Origin: Hyphomicrobiales bacterium
Lineage (GTDB): Bacteria > Pseudomonadota > Alphaproteobacteria > Rhizobiales > Xanthobacteraceae
Assembly: GCA_017305555.1 (NCBI GenBank)
Contig: JAFKKM010000044.1
Span: 1 to 49,270 of the forward strand
Direction: 5' to 3'
DNA: 49,270 nucleotides
Both the position numbers and the translations under genes were made by a program. Each line of letters begins with the position of its first letter. Position 1 is the first letter of the stretch. This document shows, one piece after another, positions 6,661-14,452 of this stretch. The notes under the pieces were generated by a model that saw only the letters and a list, made by a program, of their open reading frames with translations, was not told where the DNA came from and did no database searches.

Positions 6661-7683
6661 CTATTGCAACGGCGCGACGATGCCTTCCTTCTTGAACTGG
6701 TTCACATCCAGCTTCTTCGGGATCATCCCCGTCGCGGCGTAGGTGTCGAGCATCTGCTGGATCGCCGGGAAGTTCGGCGCGGCGCCGGGGTCGCGGCCGA
6801 AATCGTTGTCCTTCAACAGATAGGTGTCGAGCACCGGGATCGGCGCCTTCATGATCTCGTTGACCACCTTCAGCGTCTCGGGGCGATTGGCCAGCGCCTT
6901 CTTCATGCCGAGCGTGAGGTCGCGGACATAGGCCTTCGCCAACTCCGGATTCTTGTCGACGAAATCGGCACGGCAGGCATCGAGAATATGGACGATGTTC
7001 TTCTGCTGCTCCGACAGCGAGAACAGCTTGCGCATCCCGCCCTTGGCCTCGGAGCGCGCGGCGAACGGCTGGTTCATCGGCGCGGCATCGACGCGCCCCG
7101 AGCGCACCGCGTCTTCCGACAGCGAGAAGCCGAGTTCGACCAGCTTGATGTCCTTCTCCGGATCGACGCCATGCTGCTTGAGAAGCAACGCCATCGGCCC
7201 GTAAATGCCGGAGCCGAGCACGTTGATCGCCATGGTCTTGCCCTTGAGGTCGGCGATGGTCTTGATTGGGGAGTCGTCCTTCACCGCCCAATACACTGAA
7301 AATCCGCCCGGCTTCTCGAACACATGCTGCGCGACGATGTAGGCTTTCAGGTTGCCCGAAGCCGCACCCTGCGCCAGCGACAGCACGCCTTGCGTGGCGC
7401 AATCCAGCGCGCCGGCGGCGAGTGCCTGCGTCATCGGCGCGGTGCCCTGAAACTGCACCCACTCGATCTTGTATTTTTTGCCGATGTCGGGGAATTCGGC
7501 CGGCCGCCGCATCATCCAGTATTTCGCTTCCTCGGCCGGAATGGTCCAGCCGACGCGAATGGTCTGCTGCGCTTGTGCGGGCGTCGCCAGACCCGCCAGC
7601 GCGCCGACGCTCAAGCCGCCAACGGCCAGCCCCGCCACCATCGCGCCGCCCATCACCAGATCGCTGATCGTGCGTCCCCGCAT
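6661..7683 (-). CDS. ABC transporter substrate-binding protein (SsuA/TauA/NMT1 type)
   Basis: A periplasmic binding protein of 340 residues for an aliphatic sulfonate/taurine/nitrate-type importer. The N terminus is a classical signal peptide with twin Arg-like start MRGRT, a Gly/Ala/Leu-rich core and a likely AQA|QQ cleavage near residue 39. The mature part begins TIRVGWTIP and contains the typical IADLKGKTMAINVLGSG loop. The start was chosen at the ATG at 7683, which has GAGGGAGAGGG immediately upstream; the longer frame from 7737 would put 18 residues before the signal peptide. The matching permeases and ATPase are on the same strand but 2.3 kb upstream, separated by a malonyl-CoA decarboxylase gene on the other strand and a repeat-bracketed nuclease gene. 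The ligand is unknown. Confidence 0.85.
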   Translation of the reverse strand: MRGRTISDLVMGGAMVAGLAVGGLSVGALAGLATPAQAQQTIRVGWTIPAEEAKYWMMRRPAEFPDIGKKYKIEWVQFQGTAPMTQALAAGALDCATQGVLSLAQGAASGNLKAYIVAQHVFEKPGGFSVYWAVKDDSPIKTIADLKGKTMAINVLGSGIYGPMALLLKQHGVDPEKDIKLVELGFSLSEDAVRSGRVDAAPMNQPFAARSEAKGGMRKLFSLSEQQKNIVHILDACRADFVDKNPELAKAYVRDLTLGMKKALANRPETLKVVNEIMKAPIPVLDTYLLKDNDFGRDPGAAPNFPAIQQMLDTYAATGMIPKKLDVNQFKKEGIVAPLQ

Positions 7684-7839
7684 CGCCCTCTCCCTCGGCT
7701 TTTGCTTGTTCACCTGTTCTTGAAGCAATCCTTTCATGCCTCAAATGATCAGGCAATATGCTTTGTGGCGATGGCGAATGCCGCATAGAATGCCGCGTGT
7801 CGCAATCGGATCACAATGCGCTGCGAGAGTGCCGTACCC

Positions 7840-9192
7840 ATGAGCAATGACTTCCTTTCCGACCTGCTGGCGTCGATCTCCGAGCGCGGCCGCAACCTGT
7901 TGCGGCGCGGCGGCTGGAGCAACGCCGCACCGGTGAACGCCGGCGGCATGGTGGCGCTGTGCGAAGGATTGCTTTCGGGGCGCGGCGAAGCCTCCGGCAC
8001 CGTGCTCGCCCGCGACGTGCTCGACGCCTACCGCGCGCTCGACGATGCCGACCGCACCGCGTTCTTCGAGGCGCTGGCCAGCGCCTTCGGCCCCGATCAC
8101 GACAAGGTGGAGCGGGCCATTGAGTTGTGGCGCAGCGGCGTCGGCGGTGCGGGTGGCAGCCTGCATTTCGCCTCCGAACCGCGACGCCAGGAATTATTCC
8201 GCCGTCTCAACCGCGCACCCGGCGGCACCAGCGAACTGGTCGGGCTGCGCGCCGACCTGCTGAACCTGAGCAAGGATCGGAAAGATCTCGATACGGTCAA
8301 TCGCGATCTCGAGCACCTGTTCATGTCGTGGTTCAATCGGGGGTTTCTCGTGCTGCGCCGTATCGACTGGTCGAGCCCCGCCAACATTCTCGAAAAGGTC
8401 ATCCGCTACGAGGCAGTCCACGAGATTCACGATTGGGACGATCTGCGCCGCCGCATCGATCCGGCAGACCGGCGCTGCTACGCCTTCTTCCATCCGGCGC
8501 TGCCGGACGAGCCGCTGATCTTCGTCGAGGTGGCGTTGACGGAAGCCATTCCCGGCGCCATCGCGCCACTCCTGGCAACCGAGCGTCAGTCGGTGCCGAC
8601 CGAGCGCGCGCGCACCGCCGTGTTCTATTCGATCTCCAACACCCAGCGCGGCCTTGCCGGCATTTCCTTCGGCAACTTCCTGATCAAGCAGGTGGTGGAG
8701 GAATTGCGCCGCGAACTGCCGAAGCTCGACACCTTCGTCACGCTTTCGCCGGTGCCGGGCTTCATGCGCTGGATAAAGCGCGAGCCGGAATTGCCGCTCA
8801 GCGACGACGAACGCGCGCTGCTCACGCATCTCGACGACGACAACTGGATCAACGATCCCGACCTGGTCGAAAAACTGCGCGCAGTGATCGAGCCGCTGGC
8901 GGCGCATTACTTCCTGAAAGCGAAAAATCCGCGCGGCAAGCCGGTGGACCCGGTGGCGCGCTTCCACCTCGGCAACGGCGCACGGCTGGAGCAGATCAAC
9001 TGGCTCGGCGACGTCTCCTCAAAGGGCCTGCGTGAATCGGCCGGCGTAATGGTCAACTACCTCTACCGCCTCGACGACATCGAAAAGAACCACGAAGCCT
9101 ACGCCAACGACGACGAGGTGGTGGCGTCGAATGCAGTGAAGAAACTGCTCAAGGGCGAAGGACGACGGCTGTTGGATTTACGGTTGTCGTAG
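7840..9192 (+). CDS. mcd: Malonyl-CoA decarboxylase
   Basis: A 450-residue enzyme converting malonyl-CoA to acetyl-CoA and CO2. The N-terminal helical domain covers about the first 150 residues and the C-terminal GNAT-like catalytic domain the rest. Family signatures visible are FFHPALPDEPLIFVEVALT, FYSISNTQRGLAGISFGNF and LSPVPGFMRW, carrying the catalytic Ser and His region, and the tail RLDDIEKNHEAYAN. Length is normal for bacterial enzymes. The start was set at ATGAGCAATGAC (7840), matching the family's usual N terminus; a frame ATG at 7816 would add eight residues. It is divergent from the binding-protein gene. In rhizobia this enzyme usually sits with matB and matC for malonate use; neither neighbour is present, so its role here may be malonyl-CoA disposal in a local catabolic route. 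Confidence 0.93.
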   Translation: MSNDFLSDLLASISERGRNLLRRGGWSNAAPVNAGGMVALCEGLLSGRGEASGTVLARDVLDAYRALDDADRTAFFEALASAFGPDHDKVERAIELWRSGVGGAGGSLHFASEPRRQELFRRLNRAPGGTSELVGLRADLLNLSKDRKDLDTVNRDLEHLFMSWFNRGFLVLRRIDWSSPANILEKVIRYEAVHEIHDWDDLRRRIDPADRRCYAFFHPALPDEPLIFVEVALTEAIPGAIAPLLATERQSVPTERARTAVFYSISNTQRGLAGISFGNFLIKQVVEELRRELPKLDTFVTLSPVPGFMRWIKREPELPLSDDERALLTHLDDDNWINDPDLVEKLRAVIEPLAAHYFLKAKNPRGKPVDPVARFHLGNGARLEQINWLGDVSSKGLRESAGVMVNYLYRLDDIEKNHEAYANDDEVVASNAVKKLLKGEGRRLLDLRLS

Positions 9193-9234
9193 AGTAAGAT
9201 GAGGCTTCATCTCTCGCTTCAAATGAATAAGATC

Positions 9235-9395
9235 GTGGATGGCCGGGACAAGCCCGGCCATGACGAGACGAGAGGGCGCACGCAATCGAGAGGCCCGCGG
9301 TGAGGCGCGTAAGCACCAACGGCTCAACAATTCGCCGAACCTCAGCTAAAGATGACCCCTCCGGCGTCATGGCCGGGCTTGTCCCGGCCATCCAC
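9235..9395. repeat. Paired palindromic repeat left of the GIY-YIG gene
   Basis: A 31-base unit GTGGATGGCCGGGACAAGCC.. at 9235-9265 is followed by its perfect reverse complement CGTCATGGCCGGGCTTGTCC.. at 9365-9395. Both arms are self-palindromic as well. The right arm ends 5 bases from the stop of the GIY-YIG nuclease gene. The sequence between the arms contains no gene that I can support. Confidence 0.92.
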
Positions 9396-9399
9396 GAAC

Positions 9400-9690
9400 T
9401 CAGGGCAAAATACGATCGTATAAATCTTCCCAACCGGGATTATTGGTTAGAATCAGCCGCACCTTCCACGTCCGGCTCCAATGCTTGATGTTGTGCTCGC
9501 GTTGAATGGCAGTCCGGATATCATCAAAGACTTCAAAATAAACGAGACGTTTCAGCCCGTGTTGCTTCGTGAAACCGTCGACAGCTTCAGTGCGATGCTC
9601 ATATATGCGCTTGGCTAGATCGCTCGTGACACCGACATAGAGGATGCCGTTAGGTCGGTTCGTCAGAAAATAGACGTAGCCCTGCCTCAT
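9400..9690 (-). CDS. GIY-YIG nuclease domain protein
   Basis: A 96-residue single-domain protein of the GIY-YIG endonuclease superfamily (UvrC N-terminal/YhbQ-like). It starts with the first strand GYVYFLTNRPNGILYVGVTS, where the GIY and YIG motifs appear as YVY and YVG. The catalytic Arg follows in DLAKRIYEH and the Glu in IQREHNIKHWSR. The cellular function of these small members is unclear. The ATG at 9690 was chosen because the upstream in-frame extension to 9735 only translates the flanking palindromic repeat. Its base composition is more AT-rich than its neighbours. It is framed on both sides by paired 31-base palindromes, suggesting that it travels with, or acts on, those repeats. Confidence 0.88.
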   Translation of the reverse strand: MRQGYVYFLTNRPNGILYVGVTSDLAKRIYEHRTEAVDGFTKQHGLKRLVYFEVFDDIRTAIQREHNIKHWSRTWKVRLILTNNPGWEDLYDRILP

Positions 9691-9708
9691 CGAAATAGTC
9701 TGAAGGAC

Positions 9709-9862
9709 GTGGATGGCCGGGACAAGCCCGGCCATGACGTGGAGAGGACGAAGCTAACCGAAAGCTTTCTGCCGAGAGACCGACAACGATTCAATAACCT
9801 GTCGATTCTCGGCCCAGAATTGCCTCTCCGGCGTCATGGCCGGGCTCGTCCCGGCCATCCAC
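9709..9862. repeat. Paired palindromic repeat right of the GIY-YIG gene
   Basis: The unit GTGGATGGCCGGGACAAGCC.. at 9709-9739 is identical to that at 9235-9265. Its near-perfect reverse complement is at 9832-9862, with one loop change (CTCGTC instead of CTTGTC). The left arm lies 18 bases upstream of the nuclease start. The remaining bases up to 9929, before the permease stop, show nothing recognisable. Confidence 0.92.
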
Positions 9863-9929
9863 GTCTTGATAACGCGGGTTGGGAAGCAACGATCTATATG
9901 GGACGCGAACGGTGCAGTTGGGTCGGAGT

Positions 9930-10694
9930 TCACACCTCCGGAAACCCGCGTAATAAATACTTGCGCAGGCCGTAGAGCAACCCGTTGAGCATCAACCCGA
10001 GCAGTGAGATCGTGATCAGCGGCACGAACATGTCCACCGTCTGGAACGTGCGCGCGGCGCCGACCAGCAGGTGGCCGAGGCCATCGGTGGACGAGATCAT
10101 CTCCGCCAAAAACACCACGATGCACGAGATGACCAGCCCGATGCGGCAGCCGGTGAGGATCGAGGGTAGCGCGGCAGGCGCGATCACCTTGAACAGGATC
10201 TGCCAGCGCGGCGTGCCGGCGGCAAGCGCCGACCACACCAGTTTCTGTTCTACCATCGACGCGCCGTAATAGGTCGACAGCAGAATCGGAAACAACGCAT
10301 CCAGCGTCACCAGCGTGATCTTCGAGGCGTGATCGAAGCCGAACAGGATGATCAGCGCCGGATACAGCGCGACCTTCGGCAACGGCGCCAGCACCTGCAC
10401 CAGGGGTCGCACCACGGCGTTGATCGCCGGCACCACCGCCGCCGCGAGCCCGATGCCGACGCCAAGCACCACCGCGATCAGGAAGCCCGCGAACAGCCGG
10501 ATCAATGTCGCCAGGATATCGTCGAGGAAACCGACATTGCCGAGTTGCTGTGCCAGCCGCAGGAACACTTTGCCCGGCGGCGGCAGCAACGACGGCGGCG
10601 CATAACCGAAACTGCACAGCGCTTGCCAGATCGCCAGCACGAACAGGATCGGCAGCGCACCCATCAGAACCGTGGTGAGGCGTCGCGTGCTCAT
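9930..10694 (-). CDS. ABC transporter permease (TauC/SsuC type)
   Basis: An inner-membrane permease of 254 residues with about six predicted hydrophobic helices. The EAA loop is recognisable in the middle of the protein (ALAAGTPRWQILFKVIAPAA), which contacts the ATPase. Start ATG at 10694 was selected because it overlaps the stop of the preceding permease in ATGA; an in-frame start at 10733 would reach far back into that gene. It is the last gene of the ATPase-permease-permease set. Two different permeases in tandem imply a heterodimeric channel for the nitrate/sulfonate/taurine-type importer. Confidence 0.88.
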   Translation of the reverse strand: MSTRRLTTVLMGALPILFVLAIWQALCSFGYAPPSLLPPPGKVFLRLAQQLGNVGFLDDILATLIRLFAGFLIAVVLGVGIGLAAAVVPAINAVVRPLVQVLAPLPKVALYPALIILFGFDHASKITLVTLDALFPILLSTYYGASMVEQKLVWSALAAGTPRWQILFKVIAPAALPSILTGCRIGLVISCIVVFLAEMISSTDGLGHLLVGAARTFQTVDMFVPLITISLLGLMLNGLLYGLRKYLLRGFPEV

Positions 10695-11476
10695 GACGCC
10701 CCCAGCAAAATTTCCTGATGCGGCTCGGCCCACTTCACCAGCCGCCAGCGCAATTTATCGAACGCCGCGTCCAGCACGATGCCGAGCGCGCCGATGATGA
10801 TGATCATCGCGAACACGGTGTCGTATTGCGCCATATCCATCGCGTTGAACAGGATGTTGCCGGCACCCGACTGCCGCGCGATCATCTCGCTGGTCACCAT
10901 CGTGATCAGCGCCAGCACCAGCCCGGTGCGGCAACCGGTGAGGATTTCCGGCAGCGCCGCCGGCAAGACGATGCGGATCATGCGTTGCAGGCCGCTCAGC
11001 CCCATCGCAGCCCCCGACCACAGCATCTTCTCCTCGACCGCCTTGGCGCCCTGAAAAGAGTGATAGATCACCGGCAGGCTGACGCCGAGAAAGATCACTA
11101 GCGTCTTCGACGCATCGCCGACGCCGAGCCACAGCATGATGACCGGCATCAACGCCGCCTTCGGCACCGGATAGATCATCATCAATAACGGATTGAAGAA
11201 CGCGGAGACGCGCGCGCTGCGTCCCATCGCAAGGCCGAGCGGAATCGCGATCAGGACCGCCAGCGAAAAGCCGATCACCATGCGCCGGATCGAGTCGAGA
11301 ATATTGAGAAGCTGTTCCGGATCACCCAGCACCTGTGGCACGGTCTGCAAGGCGTGCCACGCGGTGGGGAAACTTTCGGTGTCGAGCCACAACGCCGCGA
11401 CCTGCCACAGCGCGAGCAGGCCGAGACAGGCCAAGAGCGGCGACAGCTTCGAAACGATGTTACGCGCGGACGTCAC
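10691..11476 (-). CDS. ABC transporter permease (TauC/SsuC type)
   Basis: A 261-residue permease, paralogous to the downstream one. Hydrophobic helices start at once (LLACLGLLALWQVAALWL). The EAA loop reads GAAMGLSGLQRMIRIVLPAA, with the conserved Gly in place. It overlaps the ATPase gene by 4 bases upstream and the second permease by 4 bases downstream, so all three are translated as a coupled unit. It would sit in the cytoplasmic membrane and form a heteromeric pore with its neighbour. Ligand unknown; see the binding protein at 6661-7683. Confidence 0.88.
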   Translation of the reverse strand: MTSARNIVSKLSPLLACLGLLALWQVAALWLDTESFPTAWHALQTVPQVLGDPEQLLNILDSIRRMVIGFSLAVLIAIPLGLAMGRSARVSAFFNPLLMMIYPVPKAALMPVIMLWLGVGDASKTLVIFLGVSLPVIYHSFQGAKAVEEKMLWSGAAMGLSGLQRMIRIVLPAALPEILTGCRTGLVLALITMVTSEMIARQSGAGNILFNAMDMAQYDTVFAMIIIIGALGIVLDAAFDKLRWRLVKWAEPHQEILLGAS

Positions 11477-12378
11477 GAATGCTCCGCGTCATCGCGGCCG
11501 TCGTCGATCATGCGCTCGATATCAACGACGTATTTCTGGTAGTGCGAATCCAGCAGCAGTTCGGCGCGAATGCGCGGACGCGGCAGATCGATATCGACAA
11601 TCTGCTTGATGCGCCCGGGCGCGCGCGTCATCACCACCACCTTGTCGGAGAGGAACACCGCCTCCTCCACCGAGTGCGTGACGAACAGCACCGTCTTGCG
11701 ATCGCGCTCCCAGATGTTGAGCAGATCGTTCTGCAATCGCGTCCGCGTATGCGCATCGAGCGCGCCGAACGGCTCGTCCATCAGCAGCACCGACGGCCGG
11801 TAGGCCAGCGTGCGCGCGATTGCGACGCGCTGCTTCATGCCGCCGGACAATTCCTTCGGATAGAAATGCTCAAAACCCTTGAGCCCGACCATCTCGATCA
11901 GGCGCAAGCTCTGCGCTTCCGCCTCGGTTCGCTTCACGCCCTGCTGCCGCAGGCCGTACATCACATTGCCAAGCACGGTCTTCCACGGAAACAGCGCGAA
12001 CTCCTGAAACACCGGCCCGCGATCCGGCCCCGGCCCCGTGATCGCCGCGCCCTTCATCCGCGCAACCCCTTCGCTCGGCGCAACGAATCCGCCGACGATG
12101 TAAAGCAGCGTGGACTTGCCACAACCCGATGGCCCGAGGATCGAGACGAACGCGCCGTCATTAACGGTGAGGTTGATATCGGAAAGCGCGAGGTGACTTT
12201 TGCGGCCCGAGGTTTCGAATCGTTTCGAGACGGAGGCGATCTCGATCATCGCACGCGCGCGTTCGCCGGACGTGGCTCCGGTTCCGGTGTCGATCTCCGG
12301 CCGCAACGGCACCTGCATCCGTCCCCCTGTTGCTTGTCGTTCTGACGGCGGGGACAGTTTGCGGACTTTGCCCCGCAT
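11473..12378 (-). CDS. ABC transporter ATP-binding protein (SsuB/TauB type)
   Basis: The ATPase of the importer, up to 301 residues. The nucleotide-binding domain shows Walker A GPSGCGKSTLL, the Q-loop in GPVFQEFALFPWKT, the signature LSGGMKQRVAIARTL, Walker B VLLMDEPFGALD and the H-loop FVTHSVEEAVFL. The start at 12378 has the best ribosome binding site (GAGAGGA, 6 bases away) and gives an unusual 43-residue polar N-terminal extension before the domain begins at MIEIASVSKRF; starts at 12318 or 12249 are alternatives. Coupled by ATGA to the first permease. It begins 127 bases after the tarD stop, so it may be read through from that operon. Confidence 0.9.
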   Translation of the reverse strand: MRGKVRKLSPPSERQATGGRMQVPLRPEIDTGTGATSGERARAMIEIASVSKRFETSGRKSHLALSDINLTVNDGAFVSILGPSGCGKSTLLYIVGGFVAPSEGVARMKGAAITGPGPDRGPVFQEFALFPWKTVLGNVMYGLRQQGVKRTEAEAQSLRLIEMVGLKGFEHFYPKELSGGMKQRVAIARTLAYRPSVLLMDEPFGALDAHTRTRLQNDLLNIWERDRKTVLFVTHSVEEAVFLSDKVVVMTRAPGRIKQIVDIDLPRPRIRAELLLDSHYQKYVVDIERMIDDGRDDAEHS

Positions 12379-12505
12379 TGCAATCCTCTCACCCGCCGTT
12401 CGGCGAATTATTTTAAGATTGAAACGTATCGGAAAGCACGGTTCAGCACCTAAATCGGTGCCACAATCGCGCCTCGGTATCGCCGCAAGAATCCCGCCGC
12501 AAATC

Positions 12506-13675
12506 CTAGGCTGAAAGCGCCCGCATTTCGGCGGCGAGATCGGCCTTGCCCTCGAAGCCGATGCCCGGCAATTCCGGCATGGTGATGTAACCGTTCTCGA
12601 CCTTCACCCCATCGGGGAATCCGCCGTAGGGCTGGAACAGATCGGGGTAGCTTTCGTTGCCGCCAAGCCCGAGCCCTGCCGCGATGTTCAGCGACATCTG
12701 ATGACCGCCGTGCGGAATGCAGCGCGACGGCGACCAGCCGTGCGTCTTCAACACCTCCAGCGTGCGCTGATACTCGCAAAGCCCATACGACAACGCGCAA
12801 TCGAACTGCAGGAAGTCGCGATCCGGTCGCATCCCGCCGTAACGAATGAGGTTGCGCGCGTCCTGATGGCTGAACAGATTTTCGCCGGTCGCCATCGGCC
12901 CCGGATAGAATTCCGCGAGCGCCGCCTGCAACTGATAATCGAGCGGATCGCCCGCCTCCTCGTACCAGAACAGCGGATAATCGCGCAGCATCTTGGCGTA
13001 GGCGATCGCGGTTTCGAGATCGAAACGGCCGTTGGCATCCACCGCCAGTTGCGCCTGCGATCCGATTTCCTTCAACACCGCTTCGATGCGTTCGCGATCT
13101 TCCTCGAGCGACGCGCCGCCGATCTTCATCTTGACGACGCTATAGCCGCGATCGAGATAACCGCGCATCTCCTGCCGCAGTTTATCGAGACCCTTGCCGG
13201 GATAGTAATAGCCGCCAGCCGCATAGACGAACACGCGCGGATCGGCGCTGCGGCCGTGGCGTTCCGCAAGCAGACGAAACAGTGGCTTGTCCGCGATCTT
13301 CGCCACCGCATCCCATACCGCCATGTCGATGGTGCCGACCGCGACCGAACGCTCGCCATGCCCGCCCGGCTTTTCGTTGGTCATCAACGTCGACCAGACT
13401 TTATCCGGATCGAGATTGTCGCCGCTGTCGTCAAGCAACGTCTTCGGATCGGCTTCGGTGATCCGCTTCGCAAAACGCTCGCGGATCAACCCGCCCTGTC
13501 CGTAACGGCCGTTGGAGTTGAAGCCGTAGCCGACCACCGGCTTGCCGTTGCGCTCGACATTGGTGACGACGGCAACAAGGCTCGTCGTCATCTTGGAGAA
13601 ATCGATATAGGCGTTGCGGATCGCGGAGGCGATCGGCTTGGTCACCTCGCGCACGTCGACAATGCGAACGGACAT
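12506..13675 (-). CDS. tarD: D(-)-tartrate dehydratase (enolase superfamily)
   Basis: A 389-residue member of the mandelate racemase subgroup of the enolase superfamily that dehydrates D-tartrate to oxaloacetate using Mg2+. Length and residue numbering agree with what I recall of the characterised Bradyrhizobium japonicum enzyme. The second-strand base is Lys184 in VKMKIGG; the metal ligands are Asp213 (VDANG), Glu239 (WYEE) and Glu265 (TGEN); the acid is His322 in PHGGHQM. The capping domain covers roughly residues 1-130. The start is preceded by AGAGGA. It lies 20 bases after DUF3297 and just before the ABC importer genes, suggesting that the importer might carry tartrate or a related hydroxy acid, which is only an inference from position. 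Confidence 0.94.
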   Translation of the reverse strand: MSVRIVDVREVTKPIASAIRNAYIDFSKMTTSLVAVVTNVERNGKPVVGYGFNSNGRYGQGGLIRERFAKRITEADPKTLLDDSGDNLDPDKVWSTLMTNEKPGGHGERSVAVGTIDMAVWDAVAKIADKPLFRLLAERHGRSADPRVFVYAAGGYYYPGKGLDKLRQEMRGYLDRGYSVVKMKIGGASLEEDRERIEAVLKEIGSQAQLAVDANGRFDLETAIAYAKMLRDYPLFWYEEAGDPLDYQLQAALAEFYPGPMATGENLFSHQDARNLIRYGGMRPDRDFLQFDCALSYGLCEYQRTLEVLKTHGWSPSRCIPHGGHQMSLNIAAGLGLGGNESYPDLFQPYGGFPDGVKVENGYITMPELPGIGFEGKADLAAEMRALSA

Positions 13676-13695
13676 CGTGAATCCTCTTGCGTCGA

Positions 13696-13962
13696 TCAGC
13701 TTGCGCTGTCGCGGAAATACGGCTCGACCGTGCCGCTCAGCTTGATGGTCAGCGGATTGCCATGACGATCCTTGGCGACGCCGGCTGGCACGCGAATCCA
13801 GCCCTCGCTGACGCAGTATTCCTCGACGTTATTCTTCTCGACGCCCTTGAAGCGCACGCCGATATCGTAGGCGAGCAGATCGGCGTTGTAGTACGGGCTG
13901 CGCGAATCGGTCGACAGCCGGTCCGGCAGTTGAGCCGGCGTTGGGTTGGTGTTCTCGTTCAA
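13696..13962 (-). CDS. DUF3297 family protein
   Basis: A small 88-residue conserved protein of unknown function. The family core is clear: LPDRLSTDSRSPYYNADLL, then VEEYCVSEGWIRV, then GNPLTIKLSGTVEPYF. There is no signal peptide or membrane helix. The only usable start is a TTG whose last two bases overlap the TGA of the glutathione peroxidase gene (TTGA), implying expression by translational coupling. Pairing with a thiol peroxidase suggests a redox or stress link, but no function is established. The 20-base gap to tarD keeps it in the same probable operon. Confidence 0.85.
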   Translation of the reverse strand: MNENTNPTPAQLPDRLSTDSRSPYYNADLLAYDIGVRFKGVEKNNVEEYCVSEGWIRVPAGVAKDRHGNPLTIKLSGTVEPYFRDSAS

Positions 13963-14435
13963 AGCAGCGCCTCGATTTCCCTGGTCAGACTTTCGGGTCG
14001 TGTGGTCGGCGGATGCCGCGCGACCACCCTGCCCGCCTTATCGATCAGGAACTTGGTGAAATTCCATTTGATCGACGCACCGAGCAGGCCCGCTTTCTCA
14101 CGTTTCAGAAATTTGTACAACGGGTGCGCGGCATCGCCGTTGACATCGATCTTCTCGAACATCGGAAACGTCACCGCGTATTTGCTGTCGCAGAACGCGG
14201 CGATCTCTGCCGAGTTGCCCCGCTCCTGCTGCCCGAACTGGTTGCAGGGAAAGCCGAGGACAGCAAAGCCGCGCGGCGCATACTGACGATAGAGGTCTTC
14301 AAGGCCCTTATATTGCGGCGTGAACCCGCAAGCGCTGGCGGTGTTGACAATCAGCAGCGCCTTGCCTTCGAACTCCTTCAGTGCCACCTCATGGCCATCC
14401 AACGCACGAGCCGAGAAATCGAAGATGCTTGTCAT
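13959..14435 (-). CDS. Glutathione peroxidase family thiol peroxidase
   Basis: A 158-residue GPx-fold enzyme that reduces hydroperoxides with thiols, in practice usually thioredoxin for bacterial Cys versions. The peroxidatic cysteine is Cys36 in NTASACGFTPQY (no selenocysteine), the second Cys and Gln are in GFPCNQFGQQE near residues 62-71, and the catalytic Trp-Asn is in IKWNFTKFLI. The start ATG at 14435 matches family N termini (SIFDFSARALDG); the longer frame to 14651 overlaps the amidase gene in another frame and is rejected. It follows the amidase stop by 17 bases and overlaps DUF3297 by 4 bases, so it sits inside the amidase-tarD operon. No signal peptide, so cytoplasmic. Confidence 0.92.
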   Translation of the reverse strand: MTSIFDFSARALDGHEVALKEFEGKALLIVNTASACGFTPQYKGLEDLYRQYAPRGFAVLGFPCNQFGQQERGNSAEIAAFCDSKYAVTFPMFEKIDVNGDAAHPLYKFLKREKAGLLGASIKWNFTKFLIDKAGRVVARHPPTTRPESLTREIEALL

Positions 14436-14452
14436 GGCTCGCTCGCTGCTCC

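Noticed and set aside
9691-9735. Longer start for the GIY-YIG protein giving an N-terminal MAGLVPAIH peptide
   Set aside because: This peptide is just translated palindromic repeat; the conserved domain starts right after the ATG at 9690. It is noted in the findings as a curiosity of the repeat association.
9235-9862. CRISPR-like repetition of 31-base units
   Set aside because: Units alternate in orientation, are self-palindromic and have unequal spacing with a gene between them; there are no regular spacers and no cas genes.
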